From contig NC_046674.1 of assembly GCF_003369915.1 (NCBI RefSeq), positions 1,054,001 through 1,118,000 on the forward strand: a stretch of 64,000 nt of DNA. Reading direction: 5' to 3'. Shown piece after piece: positions 1-11,402 of this stretch. Both the position numbers and the translations under genes were made by a program. The notes under the pieces were generated by a model. It saw only the letters and a list, made by a program, of their open reading frames with translations, was not told the DNA's origin and searched no databases. Source of the stretch: Drosophila miranda. Lineage: Eukaryota > Arthropoda > Insecta > Diptera > Drosophilidae. Within the stretch, counting starts at the first letter, position 1, and every line of letters begins with the position of its first letter.

Positions 1-114
1 CAGAGCGAGAAAGAATGAAATTGTTTTCTTGATTCTGGCTATAATAATTATACGATCTGGTTGAGATTTTACACTCTAGAACATATAGTCATCCTCTAAT
101 TCTGCGTTTTTGGT

Positions 115-475
115 TTTATCGTATCGCTAAAAATGTGGATGCCACAGATTTTCGTCCTTTGTGGGGGCGGAAGTGGGCGGGGCAAAGTTTTGAAATATTT
201 TTGTAGCAGTGACATATCACAGAAGTCTGGATCCAAAACATCGTTGCTCTAGCTCTTATAGTCTTTGAGCACTAGGCGCTGAAGGGGACGGACAGACGGA
301 CGGACGGACGGACAGACGGACAGACAGACAGGGCTCAATCGACTCGGCTATTGATGCTGATCAAGAATATATATACTTTATGGGGTCGGAAACGATTCCT
401 TCTGGACGTTACACACATCCACTTTTACCACAAATCTAATATACCCCAATACTCATTTTGAGTATCGGGTATAAA
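115..475 (-). mobile_element. DINE-1 / INE-1 (Helitron-related) fragment
   Basis: The segment has the signature of the abundant Drosophila interspersed element DINE-1 (INE-1, DNAREP1): a GGGGGCGGAAGTGGGCG block, a run of GGACGGACAGAC units at about 290-332, the phrase 'cgactcggctattgatgctgatcaag', a 'tatatatactttatggggtcggaaacg' block, and a terminal 'gagtatcgggtata'. The usual consensus starts with TATACCC, so this copy reads on the minus strand. It is non-coding and non-autonomous. The family was identified from memory of the consensus, not by a search. Confidence 0.65.
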
Positions 476-2086
476 AAGGAAAGACTTTCGTCAACTTTTC
501 TGTCGTCTTCCATAATTTACAGAGTTGATTTCCAAAATTCGGTAGCTTCTACCGTCATAAAACACATAAATCAGCCATACTGCCAGTAGTGTAAACGCCA
601 ATTCGGCGTCTTTGCGTCTATTCCGATATCGAAAGCAAACGCGCGGCAGTGTTAAAAGTCTATTAGAGATGAAACGGCTGGCCGATAGTTAGAGCTGGAT
701 TTACAGGGAAAACTGAAAGGTGGCCTGGGGTAACGTGTATGAGTTTTAAAGGATCAAACTTTCTTTTTAGCTTTGAGAAATAAAAAAAATTGAACAACTT
801 ATGTATACAATTATTTCGCTTGTTTATTGGCTGTCATCTGATAAATTATCCTCCTCAAGTGATTCCATCTTGATGGATCGGTGATCAGTTCATTTGAACA
901 TGCGAACAAGAGCTAAAGTTGTAACAAATCAGTTAGCAGTTGGACACTTCGCTACGTGGTAGACATACATATACTCGTATAAAATTATCAAAAGGTTTAA
1001 GTACAACAATTCTTAAGGCTAAGCTTCAACCAGTTCTGTACAGGCCTTAGATCACTAGGTAATAATATTAATGTGTTTAGTGTTTATTTTTGTGGGTTTT
1101 TCTTTACGTTTACGTTTAGCTATAAATTTTTTACAAACATTATTACAATTACAATTATGTGGTTCTATATTTATATTCGATTTGTTCTTGTTGCTTGTTG
1201 CTCTAGCTGTTTTCGTATTTATTTGTTGTAAAGTTTAAGTTTAAGTAACATTATTTTGAACGGAATGCGGGCATTTAATAAGTAAGGTATTTTGTATTTG
1301 ATTTGTCGTTGCACAGGTACGCAATGATATATGTATGTATGTGTTAAAGGCAGCTGTCTATCAATTTCTTTCTTACTGATCCTGAGGTAGGTAAAAACTG
1401 ATTAAAAAAAAAAAAATAAAAAAAAAAAACAAACTGAAACTGAAACAGTTTGGACAGTCGACACACAAAAAAAAGGCCATAAAATTATCAAATAAATTAC
1501 ATAAAAATTCATTATCCTTTAGCATATGTAACCTATATATGTGTATTTTATATCCGTACAGTATCTAACGCTATGTGCCTACATATGTATGTGTAAAGTA
1601 TATTAAAAAAAAAAAAAAAAACATAAAACAGTCTTGTGGTTGCATTTGTGTTTAGTTTCTCGTTACGCAGACATTTCCTTCATTTCCTTCGGCTCCTCGG
1701 GGTGCTCGTATGAATGCGAATGAATAAATATGAGTGTGTGTGGTGTGTGAATGTGAATGTACGAGTAGTGTGAATGCGAATACGAGTGTTCGAGTGTTCG
1801 AGTGTTCGAGTGGGGATATTATATATACGTATAAATAAATTCTACTCTGCTTAATTACTGGGTACTTGCGCATGTCTTTTTCTTGGTTTCTTGGTGTGTT
1901 CTAGGAATTGGAGTTTGGCTCCGCTTAAGTGTGGCTTGGGGATGGTTGGTTTTTGGATGTCGGTTTTTGTTGCATATGGTATGATATGGTATGTACAAAG
2001 CGGCTCTACCTATATCTACATATATGTACAGGCCTACTAATATTTACAGGGACACACACGGGTATGTTTCCGTCCTTTCCGTTTGC
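476..2086 (-). other. Notum 3' flank / probable 3' UTR
   Basis: This lies downstream of the Notum stop codon. It is AT-rich, with A runs on the plus strand near 1403-1430 and 1604-1621. Minus-strand AATAAA candidates (plus-strand TTTATT) lie at 1218-1223, 1083-1088 and 823-828; any of these could end the Notum transcript. No coding region is supported. Confidence 0.4.
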
Positions 2087-4276
2087 TCAGCTCACCTGCT
2101 GGGTGAGCAGATTGACCAGCTCCGTCCGCTCCATGTTGTTGAGGGTGTGCATGTCGACGCCCAGGGCCGCCGCCACCGCCTCGATGTCCAGCCCGAACGA
2201 GGTGAGCAGCTCCAGGAAGCGCATCTCCTCGCCGGTCAGCGGATTGGTCAGTGTGGGGCAGGAGTGGTTGCACTGCGGCCAGGAGCAGCGCTCCAGGAGG
2301 CGGAGGCCGCACTTCTCGGGCACCCGGGGCACCCTTGGACGCTTCTTCGACTTGGTGCCGGAGGAGGAGGCGTTGTTCGAGGATCGCCGCTTCTGGGGCT
2401 CCCCTAATGCCTCTCCCCCGTTTCCGTTTCCGCTTCCGTTCGCGCTTCCGTTTCCGTTTCCGGCTTCCCCTGCGGCCGGCTGCTCGTGTTGCATCTGCAT
2501 CTGCTGCTGCTGCGCCTTGCGGCGTCGCTGGCGTTGCTCCTGGCGCTGTTCCGGCGTCAGTGGCTGGCGGCGTCGCTGCTTGTGCGTATCGCTGGCGTTG
2601 CTCTTCGGCTTGTTGTTGTTCTTGCTCTCTGCTGCTCCTCTGCCTGCGGCGGCGGCGGCTGCGGCCTGTGCCTGCTGCTTGTGCTGCTGCCGGCGGCGTT
2701 GCTTGCGCCTCTGCCGCTGCGCCTGGCGCAGCCGCTTGCGCTCCTCCCTCTGCTCCTTGCTTAGGTGATTGTGCTTCCGGGGCTGCTGCTGCTGCGTCGC
2801 CAGTGCCACGTTGTTCTGCTTCTGCTTCTGCCGCTGCCTCTGCTGGCGCTGGCGGTGTCGCTGGTGTCTTTGGTTGTTGGGATGCGGATGCAGATTCTGG
2901 CCGACGGCCGTGGAGGCCTCCGTGGAGCGCTTCAGCTTTTCGTTGCGCTTGCGGCGCGTCGAGTGCTCCCAGCAGCGCAGGGCGGAGGGCAGGGAGATGT
3001 CGTCGATCTTGATGTTGACCCAATCCCGCTTCGAGAGCACCGCATGGCCGATGCAGCTCGGAGCAAAGACGGCACTCACGTTGTCCAGGGAGGAGCGCAG
3101 GGCGCCGCCCATCTCATGGATGTAGTTCCACTGCTGGGGCGTCACCGGAGCCCCCACGTTGTCCGACTGCATCTGTGCCTCGTCGAAGAGCCACTGGAAG
3201 ACGAAGAGCGGAGCTGCAGGAGGGAGACGTTGGGTTAGGAGGATTCTCTAGATGAGGGATTCTCGGGGAACTTACTCTTCAGGGTGGGGTACAGCCGGTA
3301 GCCGAAGTAGCAGCGCCAGGGCTCCGTGGGATGCGCCTTGGTGCAGTCCTCGGGCAGGAGGCCTTGCCACAGCTTCCAGCCCTGACGCACCGACTCGCTG
3401 GAGGCCACCGCCGAGGGTGTGTAGGGCTCGCGGTCGAGAAACCATCCCGAATCGCTCACTCCCCGCACCGTGACCTGCAGCTGGCGCTCATTGACCAGAA
3501 AGTCCCGAATGCGGTCCAGATTCAGCATCACCCCCAGGCCGCCCGCGGAGGAGCCCACCAGGAGCAGCTCTCCCCCCGGGACACGGCCCAGGCCCAGTGG
3601 AATGAGGTCGGCAATGACTTGGCGCAGGATCAGCGCACCCATGAAGCGCCACCTGTTCTCCCTGTCGCTGGTGTCCGGCTCCGTTCTGGTGCCCGACCAC
3701 GAGTCGCTGCTGCAGTACGGAATGAGCACGTGGTTGGCATTGTGCCAGTAGGGATTCTCCTCGGCATGGGGCGACAGGATGCCACCAACTGAAAGGCATG
3801 AATAGGAATAGAATTAGACCCTGTTGGGGCTGCTTTCTCTCTTGCTCTGGACTCACCATCTCTCGTCTCCGGCCACTGGGAGGAGGTCATGAGGTGGCGC
3901 AGTCTCAGCCACCGGGCGCGGCACGACCTCACATCGAAGCAGTGCCAGCCACCCTCGAGGAAGACGATCCACTTCTTGGAGCTGGGCTGCTTGCGCAGGT
4001 AGAAGCCGGCGTGGGTGCCGTCGTTGCAGGTGATGCTCGAGTTGGTCAGCGCGGCCCTCTTGAGGGAGCGGCTGTGGTCCGTCGTGGAGTGGCCGTGGCC
4101 GTGGCCGTGGCCGCCTCCCGCTGGGTGCATCACCATGTAGTTCCGCTGGATCATGTTCATGCTGGTCTCCATCGCGGGCCGTGCTCTCTGGCGCACCGCC
4201 TGCTCGTGGTCCTTGTCCAGGCTGGAGCTCACGGAGGCCACGGCGAAGGTCTCCAGGGTGCCATCTCTGCCGCTGC

Positions 4277-4357
<81 letters not shown>

Positions 4358-7300
4358 CATTGGCGTTGACGGCTGGCAGCGGACAGAGTGCGACCAGAAG
4401 CAGCAGCAGCAGCAGCAGGAGCGAGAGATGCCTACTCGGTGCTGTTGCTGTAGCTGTTTTCTGAAAGAGAGCGGAGAGAGAGAGGAAATAAACGGTTAGA
4501 TTTAAGTTGATAACTGAAACACCACACATCTTTCGCTCTTGGCCTCTCTGTTTGGTTCTCTCTTCGCCTCGCTCTCTAGGCCTCTGTTGTTTTTGGCGGA
4601 ATCAAAATGCGAGCAAGAAGCTTTGCGATAAGATCAAAGAAATTTTTGCCGCAGTTCGTTTCGTTGTCGTTCCGTTTCGTTGTGTTATTTCTCTGCCCCC
4701 CAGTCGCCACTCTTCCCACCGCTCTCCGTGTGCTGTTTGTTGTTGGCTTCGTAGGGAAAGAACGATATAATGGATGTGCATATATATCCGACCACTGAAT
4801 ACCCGCTAAATTTCGAATATCAAATAATATCCCAAAGCAAGGCTGGATAGGACCCGTAGGCTCATCATTTGCAGGGCCTACCCATGCCCTGGGACAAACA
4901 TTACCAGGAGCACAACATACCCCTTGCTGGCGACAATTACCGGGTATCAAAAAACCCAAGCACCGGCAAAGTATTTAGTCAAACATGGCAAGAAATTGCT
5001 GTTAATCATACGCCCCGTGGGCCAGTGCCAGTGCCAGTGCCAGTCAAACAAATTTCAATTTCACATTGTCATGGCCGCTGACGCGTGGTAATCACCAGCG
5101 ACTGCAGCGCCAGCTGCTGCGTCGGCGTCTGCTGTGGCGTCTGCGTCACCGTTAGCTGCGACGTCAGCGTCAACGTCGGACCGTTCTTGGCTTTGAACTT
5201 AAGGTCGCTTTTCGTTGCTTTGGCCGTGCACACACACACACACACACACACACAAAGACATCAATCAAACGGTCTATCCGGTGATTTGTTTTGTTGTTTT
5301 CGCCGATTCCCGGGTTGCCGGGTTCCCGTTACCTCCTTACCCCTTTGTTTTCCGTTTAGCTATTTTCCAGCAATTTGTTAATAATACAACAACAACAAAA
5401 AGCATTTGCCGACAGCAGAAACAACAACAGTAACAACAGCAACAACGGCAACAACAATTTTAGTGTCTCAGTGTGTCAGTCTGTCAATTTGGTTTTGGTC
5501 TGGTCTGGTCTGTGTACGGTCTTGCCTCCGCATAAATAACCATTCAGAAATCGTAAAGAAATCTTCAATCAATGTTTGTATAGGCCTTTGATGTTTCGCC
5601 GCCCTCTGCCGCCGCCAGCAGCGACAATTTGCAGACGAAAATGCAAATGACATACACAGATACACACACACACACACACACACTGTGGCAAACGATTGGG
5701 TATTGGATAGAGGCCTACAAAGTAGGCCCCAAGTATCCCCCCAGCAGTCGCATAACGGTAGCCGGGGCTGTGGAGACTGTGAAATAATCGCGAAAGAGCT
5801 CTCTGGGAGGATTTCTATATTTAGAGCCGCCAAGCGGGTTCGGGATCGGGTTGGGGTTCCGAGATCACATAAATCTGGATTATATTAAAGTTATATTTGA
5901 AATATGCATATACCCGTCGTAGTAGGTAGCATTATGATAATATTTGATGATTGGAGTATTTGATTTATTTGATATTTCAATTCATTTCATTTGGATCTGC
6001 TACAAAGAACATCATAATTAAGGATTGGTTTGGCTATTTCTGCATAATATCTTGAGGGAAGGGAAGGGCACTCTTACCCTGCAATAATCAAAGCATTTAA
6101 TTGGATATCACTTAGTGACTAATGGCTTTACGAGGCAACCCACAGAGGAAGTCCTTTGGGTACCATTTTATAGAACTTATTCGTATGTGTTCCGTGGTTT
6201 ACTTATTTTCCAGATTAACTAATTCTGTTCGCATCTCTCTCTGCACCGTATCTCCGCGTTGTATCCTCTTCTCTCTCTCTCTCTCTTCCACTCCTCTGCC
6301 GTACGTCTCTTACAACAGGTTTAAATGTCTTCTGCCCGCCCCGCCCGTCCCTGTTCGTGGGTCTGTTCGTCTGATGTTTGCCGCCAAACAACGAAAATTG
6401 ACAAGAGCCCGGCCCCCCTCCCCCGCTCCCCGCTCCCCACTCCCCAATGCCCCCTACCCTCTTCGACATTAGATGAGTAGTTTCCATTGTTGATTAGTTC
6501 AACTGCGCCAACGCCAACCACCAAAAAAAAAAAAGGAAAAAGATGGAGATACAAATAAAAAGATTTCACGTGTGCGTGCGCGGATTTACGTTTGAGTAAA
6601 CACACACTCGAAGACAGGCCAGACACACGCACGCTCAAGAGAGAGACATAGATACAGATACAGATACAGATATACCCCATACGGGCAGATACAGATACGG
6701 GTACGGGTGAGCGTACGTTGCACTTGCTGTTTACCTGTCTCGATCGAGAGAGAGAGAGAGAGAGAGAGAGAATAACAAAAAAAAAACGGCGGCAGCGAGC
6801 GGCAAGGCGGCAAGGCGGCAAGACGGCGGCGTTGCCAAAGGAAAAATGTTCACAAGCGCCGCTTAATTACCCTATATAGAGTCTTAAGTTGCGCTATTAA
6901 TTGCGGGGCACTGCTTATTAATATTTTGCTTTTGCTTTTGCTTTTGCTTTTGGCTGGCTTGTACCATGTCCACCCCACACCACAGCACAGCCCAGCACAG
7001 CACAGCACAGCACAGCACAGCACCCCACCTCTCTCCAATCTGTCGCTCCTCCTCCTGCGGCGATGCCGACAAAGGAGGAGCTCGCTCTCTCGGCCCGAAC
7101 CGTCTGGGGGCTGGCTGGCAGCCAACTACTTGTCGCGCCGATTATATTGTCAGTTTTTATTAATTGCTGCAAATACATAGCCGCAGTCGCAGCGGCCGCA
7201 GTCGCAGTCGTAGCCCCAGTCGTGGCAGCAGTGCGACTCGGTGGCGCTAAGCGTTCTTGATTTTCAATCGTTTTTTAAATTTATTAAAAATCAAGCCCGT

Positions 7301-7620
7301 TGCGACTGGAATTGATTTGATTTGATTTGATTTGAGCACTTAAGTGCTGCAGTCTGTGGGTGTGTGTGTGTGTGTGTGTGTGTGTGTTAGTGTGTGTGTT
7401 AGTGTGTGTGCTACTAATTAAAATGCAATTTGGATCGGGTTGGGGATGGGGTTTGGAAATAGATCAAATAGATCCAGCGTGTTTATACGTAGATTGCTTT
7501 CACTCGGGATAATCCCATCGTAAAACCGTTTTGAATAATCTCATCGTTATCAATAATGACCTTGTCGGAGTCAAAGAACAGCCGTGCCGTCGTGGAACCA
7601 CAAAGTGGGTCTAAACTTGC

Positions 7621-7669
<49 letters not shown>

Positions 7670-10205
7670 CCAACACCTCTGTTGGAGTAGGAGAACGATA
7701 ACGCTCGCTACACTCTCCCGAGGAGGGCAGGGCTTATCGGGGAATACGCTTAAATAAATATCAGACCAGGGCATAAATAAACTTCCGTTGTCGTTATTGT
7801 TGCTCTCGTTGCACGTGTGGTTGTTGTGGTTGTTGTTGTTATTGTTGATTGTTTGATTTGCTTGCGTCGGCATTGGCCGGGCGGTTCTCTGTTGTTTGCC
7901 GGCTTTCGGCTTTGGGCTTCGGGTTGCGCTCCAGAAATTCCAGAATCGTTATGCGATCCTCAAAACAAAAACAAATAAAATACAAATCATCTACAAGAAC
8001 ATCAAGCAGATCGAATATCAACAACAAGAACAAGAACTATGGGAAAATTAGGAGCCGGAGATGAGGAACTATGCATGCAACTATTTATTATCCATTCAAC
8101 AAATATACGAGTATAGTACGGGTAGTACGAGTAGAAGAACACTTGTACAGGGAATTGATTAGGAACAGATTAGAAGAGAGAAAGTAGAGGCTACCAAAGG
8201 GTCACTTTCTATTGAAGAAGACTCTCCTAATTCAACGATTAATAGGTTCTTCCTTATGGATTCCAGGAATAAGTGTCCCAATGTATTGTACTTTGAAGTT
8301 TTCCATACCCCTCGAGCTGTGTGTATGTGTGTGTGTATTTCTTGACATGTTTTCGCGGAGCTGACCTGAATCGAGCATTATCGGATTGCCTTTGGCTGAG
8401 AGCTTTAGAGAACATTGAGGCCTAGGCGCGTATATAATTGCAGAGTTCCCGAAACCCCAACCCAACGCCGCTCTCCCTTGTCCCCTGTCTCCTGCCGCCT
8501 GCCGCCTGCCTGTCTGCATGCTGGCCTGCGGGGCATAAAAATACACCTGTTTGCAGCAATTTAATACTTTTTATGGTAGGGAAATAACGTGGTGGCAGCT
8601 ACTGCTGCGGCTGTTTCTGTTGCCGGCTGCCGGCTGCTGGCTGCCACAGCTACTGCATTGCTGGAATGGCAGGGCAGAGGCCTGGGCAGAGGAGCTGGTA
8701 ATTCGGAAGCAGCCTCAAATGAAGCCGCAAGCCAGCGGCGGCAACAACAAAAGCGAAGCCGCCAAAACGTATAGCCAGTGCCGCAGCAGCAGGAGCAGCA
8801 GCAGCAGGAGCAGCAGCAGCCAGCAGCCAGCAGAAGAGGTAGCGTTATTAGAGCGGGTCTGATCTCTGTATCTGTATCTGTATCTGTAACTGTATCTCTG
8901 TGTGCGTTTGTTGTATCTGTGTGGATGTGCGCACGTCTGCCGCTGGTCGGTTGGCCGCTTGGCCGCTTGGCCGCTTGGCCGCTGATCGCTTTTTACTCCG
9001 AGCGCGCTAAACCCGTGCCGTTTTCGGCTTTGTACTTTGCCGCTTTGCCCAATGGATGGACGGACGGACTCGACTCGACTCGACTCGACTCGCCTCGCCG
9101 CGACTCTCGTGTATGTTTGCGGCATGTTGCAAAGCAGTTCGGAGAGACCAAGACCAAGATCGGACCTGAGCCAGGCCAGGCCAGGCCAGTACCAGTTCGG
9201 GTTCGGGTTCGGGTTTGGGTTTGGGTTTGGGCTCGGGTTCGGGCCAACTACAAAAACCCAAGGCATCGTCGTCGCACTCATTGATCTTAACTTTGAAAAC
9301 AGTAGCTACTACGGTTGTGGAATGGATTGTGGATTGGATTGGAGTAGAGTGGAGTGGAGTGGAGTGGAGTGGAGTGGTTGGATGTGGATGTGGATGTGGA
9401 TGCGGTTGGGGATCTGGACTCGTATTCAGACTTCAAGCGAAGTGGGGCGCACGAAAGCGGCCTGCACTTTGTTGTTGTTTTTGCTGTTGTTGTTGTTGTT
9501 GTTGCTGCTGTTGTTGTTGTTATTGGTGATGAGGGTTTTCGGTTAGCTACACTTAAAGACCCATTCCCCCCGCTCATTTTTGTCGGTCTTTTTGTTTTTC
9601 TTCTCTCTGCTATTTTTCCTTTTTCTGCTTTTGTGGTCCGCTTTGCTTTTTGTTTTTGTTTTGTTTTTGTTTTTGCGCACTCAGGCAAATTTAAAGCTCG
9701 TTTTTTAATGCCCTTGCAAAGGATTTTCAAATTGATTTCGTCCGAATATGTATGCTAATGTCCTAAATAAAGCTGTAGAGGCCTGCCAGTCACTTTTCGA
9801 TTTCGATTTTGGTTTCGTTTTCGTTTTCGTTTGCAGCCCAGTCCAGTCCAGTCCAGTTCTGGGCCCAAGACCCAGGCCGAGACCCAAGTCGGAAGCTATT
9901 AATTTTAATTGACGTGCTACTGTATTTTTTCGGTGGTTTTTCGTTTTTCGTTTTTCGTTTTTCGTTTTTCGTCTTTCGGCTTTAGCGGCTGCTTTTGATC
10001 GGGATGGGATCTCTATTGGGATTCCTCTCAATATTTCATTTCTGGGCTACTGTATTTGTATTTTTTGAATTTGTTGTTGTTTTTGGGTTTTTTTGCGGGG
10101 ATAACTCACCTGCTTGGGGTCTGTGTCTGTTGCTGTGCGATTGTGGCTCGGTTTAATCCATTCATTGGCCATTTTGGCCATTTTAGCAATTTGTTCGGCT
10201 GCCAT
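2087..10205 (-). CDS. Notum: Notum palmitoleoyl-protein carboxylesterase (Wnt inhibitor)
   Basis: Secreted alpha/beta hydrolase that removes the palmitoleate from Wnt/Wingless and so acts as a feedback inhibitor. Coding exons (minus): 10110-10205, 3857-4460, 3276-3788, 2087-3213, summing to 780 codons. Exon 1 begins at ATG 10205 and ends CAG|GTGAGT in phase 0; exon 2 starts after a strong polypyrimidine/CAG. A hydrophobic segment (LSLLLLLLLLLVALCPL) near residue 44 is the signal sequence or signal anchor. The core shows VGSSAGG with catalytic Ser about residue 314, FDEAQ (Asp about 415) and APSCIGH (His about 461), matching the Ser-Asp-His triad of vertebrate Notum. After the signal comes a poly-Ser tract. 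A long basic, Gln/Arg/Lys-rich insertion separates the catalytic domain from a Cys-containing C-terminal segment, making the protein far longer than vertebrate Notum (about 500 aa). The family is certain; exon 1 is inferred from phase and splice consensus. Confidence 0.92.
4278..4355 (-). repeat. CTG/CAG trinucleotide run coding poly-Ser in Notum
   Basis: About 26 uninterrupted CTG units on the plus strand read as AGC (Ser) codons in Notum exon 2, directly after the predicted signal sequence. Pure repeats like this are prone to length polymorphism. Confidence 0.9.
4461..10109 (-). other. Notum intron 1 (about 5.6 kb)
   Basis: Bounded by CAG|GTGAGT at 10109/10110 and TTTCAG at 4461-4463 on the minus strand. 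It holds microsatellites only: CA at 5228-5254, GA at 6746-6771, GT near 7361-7410, CAA at 7620-7669, CGACT near 9066-9090, GGGTTC/T hexamers near 9196-9245 and GGAGT near 9345-9375. Open frames here are low-complexity read-through. It is a plausible enhancer-bearing intron for a Wingless target gene, but no specific site was established. Confidence 0.6.
4799..4947. mobile_element. Small TIR-bounded transposon-like remnant, copy 1
   Basis: A roughly 150-bp segment starts ATACCCG and ends CGGGTAT, a 7-bp inverted terminal match. A segment of similar size with the same ends lies at 19578-19746. The ends resemble DINE-1 termini, so it may be a decayed non-autonomous element. The similarity is short and the call is weak. 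Confidence 0.3.
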
Positions 10206-10489
10206 TTTCGATACGATTTCACATAGGATTTATGGTATATTTTTGTGGGAAATATATCTCGTATTTGTTGTTGTTTGTTGTCGGTTGTCGGTTGTCGGTT
10301 GTCGGTTCAGCACAGTTTAGAGCACTTTTTGGGTCGCTGCATGGTATTCGGTTGTATTTGGGCACATTATTTGGGGACTACTTGTATATTTTTCTTGCAC
10401 TCTTCAATTTGTCGTGAATTTATTTATCATTTAATTTCGGTCTTGAAACAAAAAAATGTATTTCCTTTGATTTCGATTTCTGGATGCGT

Positions 10490-10760
10490 ATAGAACTTCG
10501 ATCGGCCACGACACACGCGCTCAGAACGTCCGCTCGGCTCGAAGTCAAAAATTCAATTCAAAAATGGATCGTGCTTCGAGTTGGCTCTTACCTTGCGCAG
10601 TCGTCGTCGTCGTCGGCTGGTAAGAGCGCAAGCAGCGCGCAGGCAGAGCGCAGGCAGAGCAGCGGCGCGCGCCCTCTCTTTCTCTGTCTTCTCTCTGTCG
10701 GTCTCTCACTGCCAGAGAGGGAGAGAGGGAGAGAGAGAGAGAGCGATTTGAGAGAATAAT
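10490..10760 (-). promoter_or_regulatory. Candidate Notum promoter-proximal region
   Basis: It lies 0.3-0.55 kb upstream of the Notum ATG. It contains a GAGA-factor-type (GAGAG)n tract at about 10717-10755, a minus-strand CGGACG pause-button-like motif within 10500-10545, and a 9-bp inverted repeat (GCTCTTACC 10584-10592 / GGTAAGAGC 10619-10627) that puts a good 5' splice donor on each strand. No convincing Initiator was identified, so the start site is not placed. Confidence 0.35.
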
Positions 10761-11257
10761 GAGAAGAGCAGAGGAGAAGCAGCAGCTGAAGCAGAGAAGA
10801 GCGTCGTGGAACAGCACCAGGCAGCAGGCACCAGACAGCAGGCAGCGCTTTGAAGTCGACGTCGACGTCGACGTCGACAGCGGCTACTTGTTAATAACCG
10901 TATTAACCGTCCCCTTTGATCTGCTTAATCGAAAGCCGAAATGGAATGCGCTTCTGGTCTTCACTCTTCCTATCTTCCTCTCTCCATCGCACATCGCGCA
11001 TCGCGCATCGCACATCTCACATCTCGTCCTCTTTCCACACCGTCGTCTCTCTGATCCTACCATCTCTCTGTCCTTGTCTCTTCCGAGAGTTCATGTCCTA
11101 AGTCTTTTGTTTTTTGGCGGTTTTCCCCTTATGTTAATGCTAATTTAGTGTAATTGCAATCGGGAACGAAATGAATGCACACTCGTTTTATGCTCTCATA
11201 ATTCGCTCATCGCTTGGAGATTTGTCTACAGTAGATATCAGCTATAAGACATTATGG

Positions 11258-11402
11258 TTTTGCTATACTAGTTTCGTGGTCGAACAGCCCGAAGGAAGCG
11301 TTTCTGAACCTGATCAGAATCCGTAGCCGAGTCACTACAGCCACTATAGTCTGTCTGTCCCGATGAGCGCCTAGATCTCAGTGGCTATAAGAGGTGTACA
11401 GA
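11258..11402 (+). mobile_element. Degraded DINE-1 fragment
   Basis: The blocks 'ggaagcgtttctg', 'gatcagaat', 'gccgagtc', 'gtctgtctgtcc' and 'gcctagatctcagtggctataag' occur in the DINE-1 order, opposite in orientation to the copy at 115-475, with several small gaps and substitutions. It is non-coding. Confidence 0.5.

Noticed and set aside
2037..3238. Long alternative frames across the Notum C-terminal exon
   Set aside because: They are shadows of the GC-rich, repetitive coding strand; only the 2087-3213 frame joins the catalytic exon in phase.
4576..4959. 127-codon minus-strand frame upstream of Notum exon 2
   Set aside because: No motif, overlaps a probable transposon remnant, and the exon at 10110-10205 supplies the Notum start instead.
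9196..9245. Telomere-like GGGTTT/GGGTTC hexamers
   Set aside because: Drosophila lacks such telomeric repeats and the run is short, impure and one of many unrelated microsatellites nearby.
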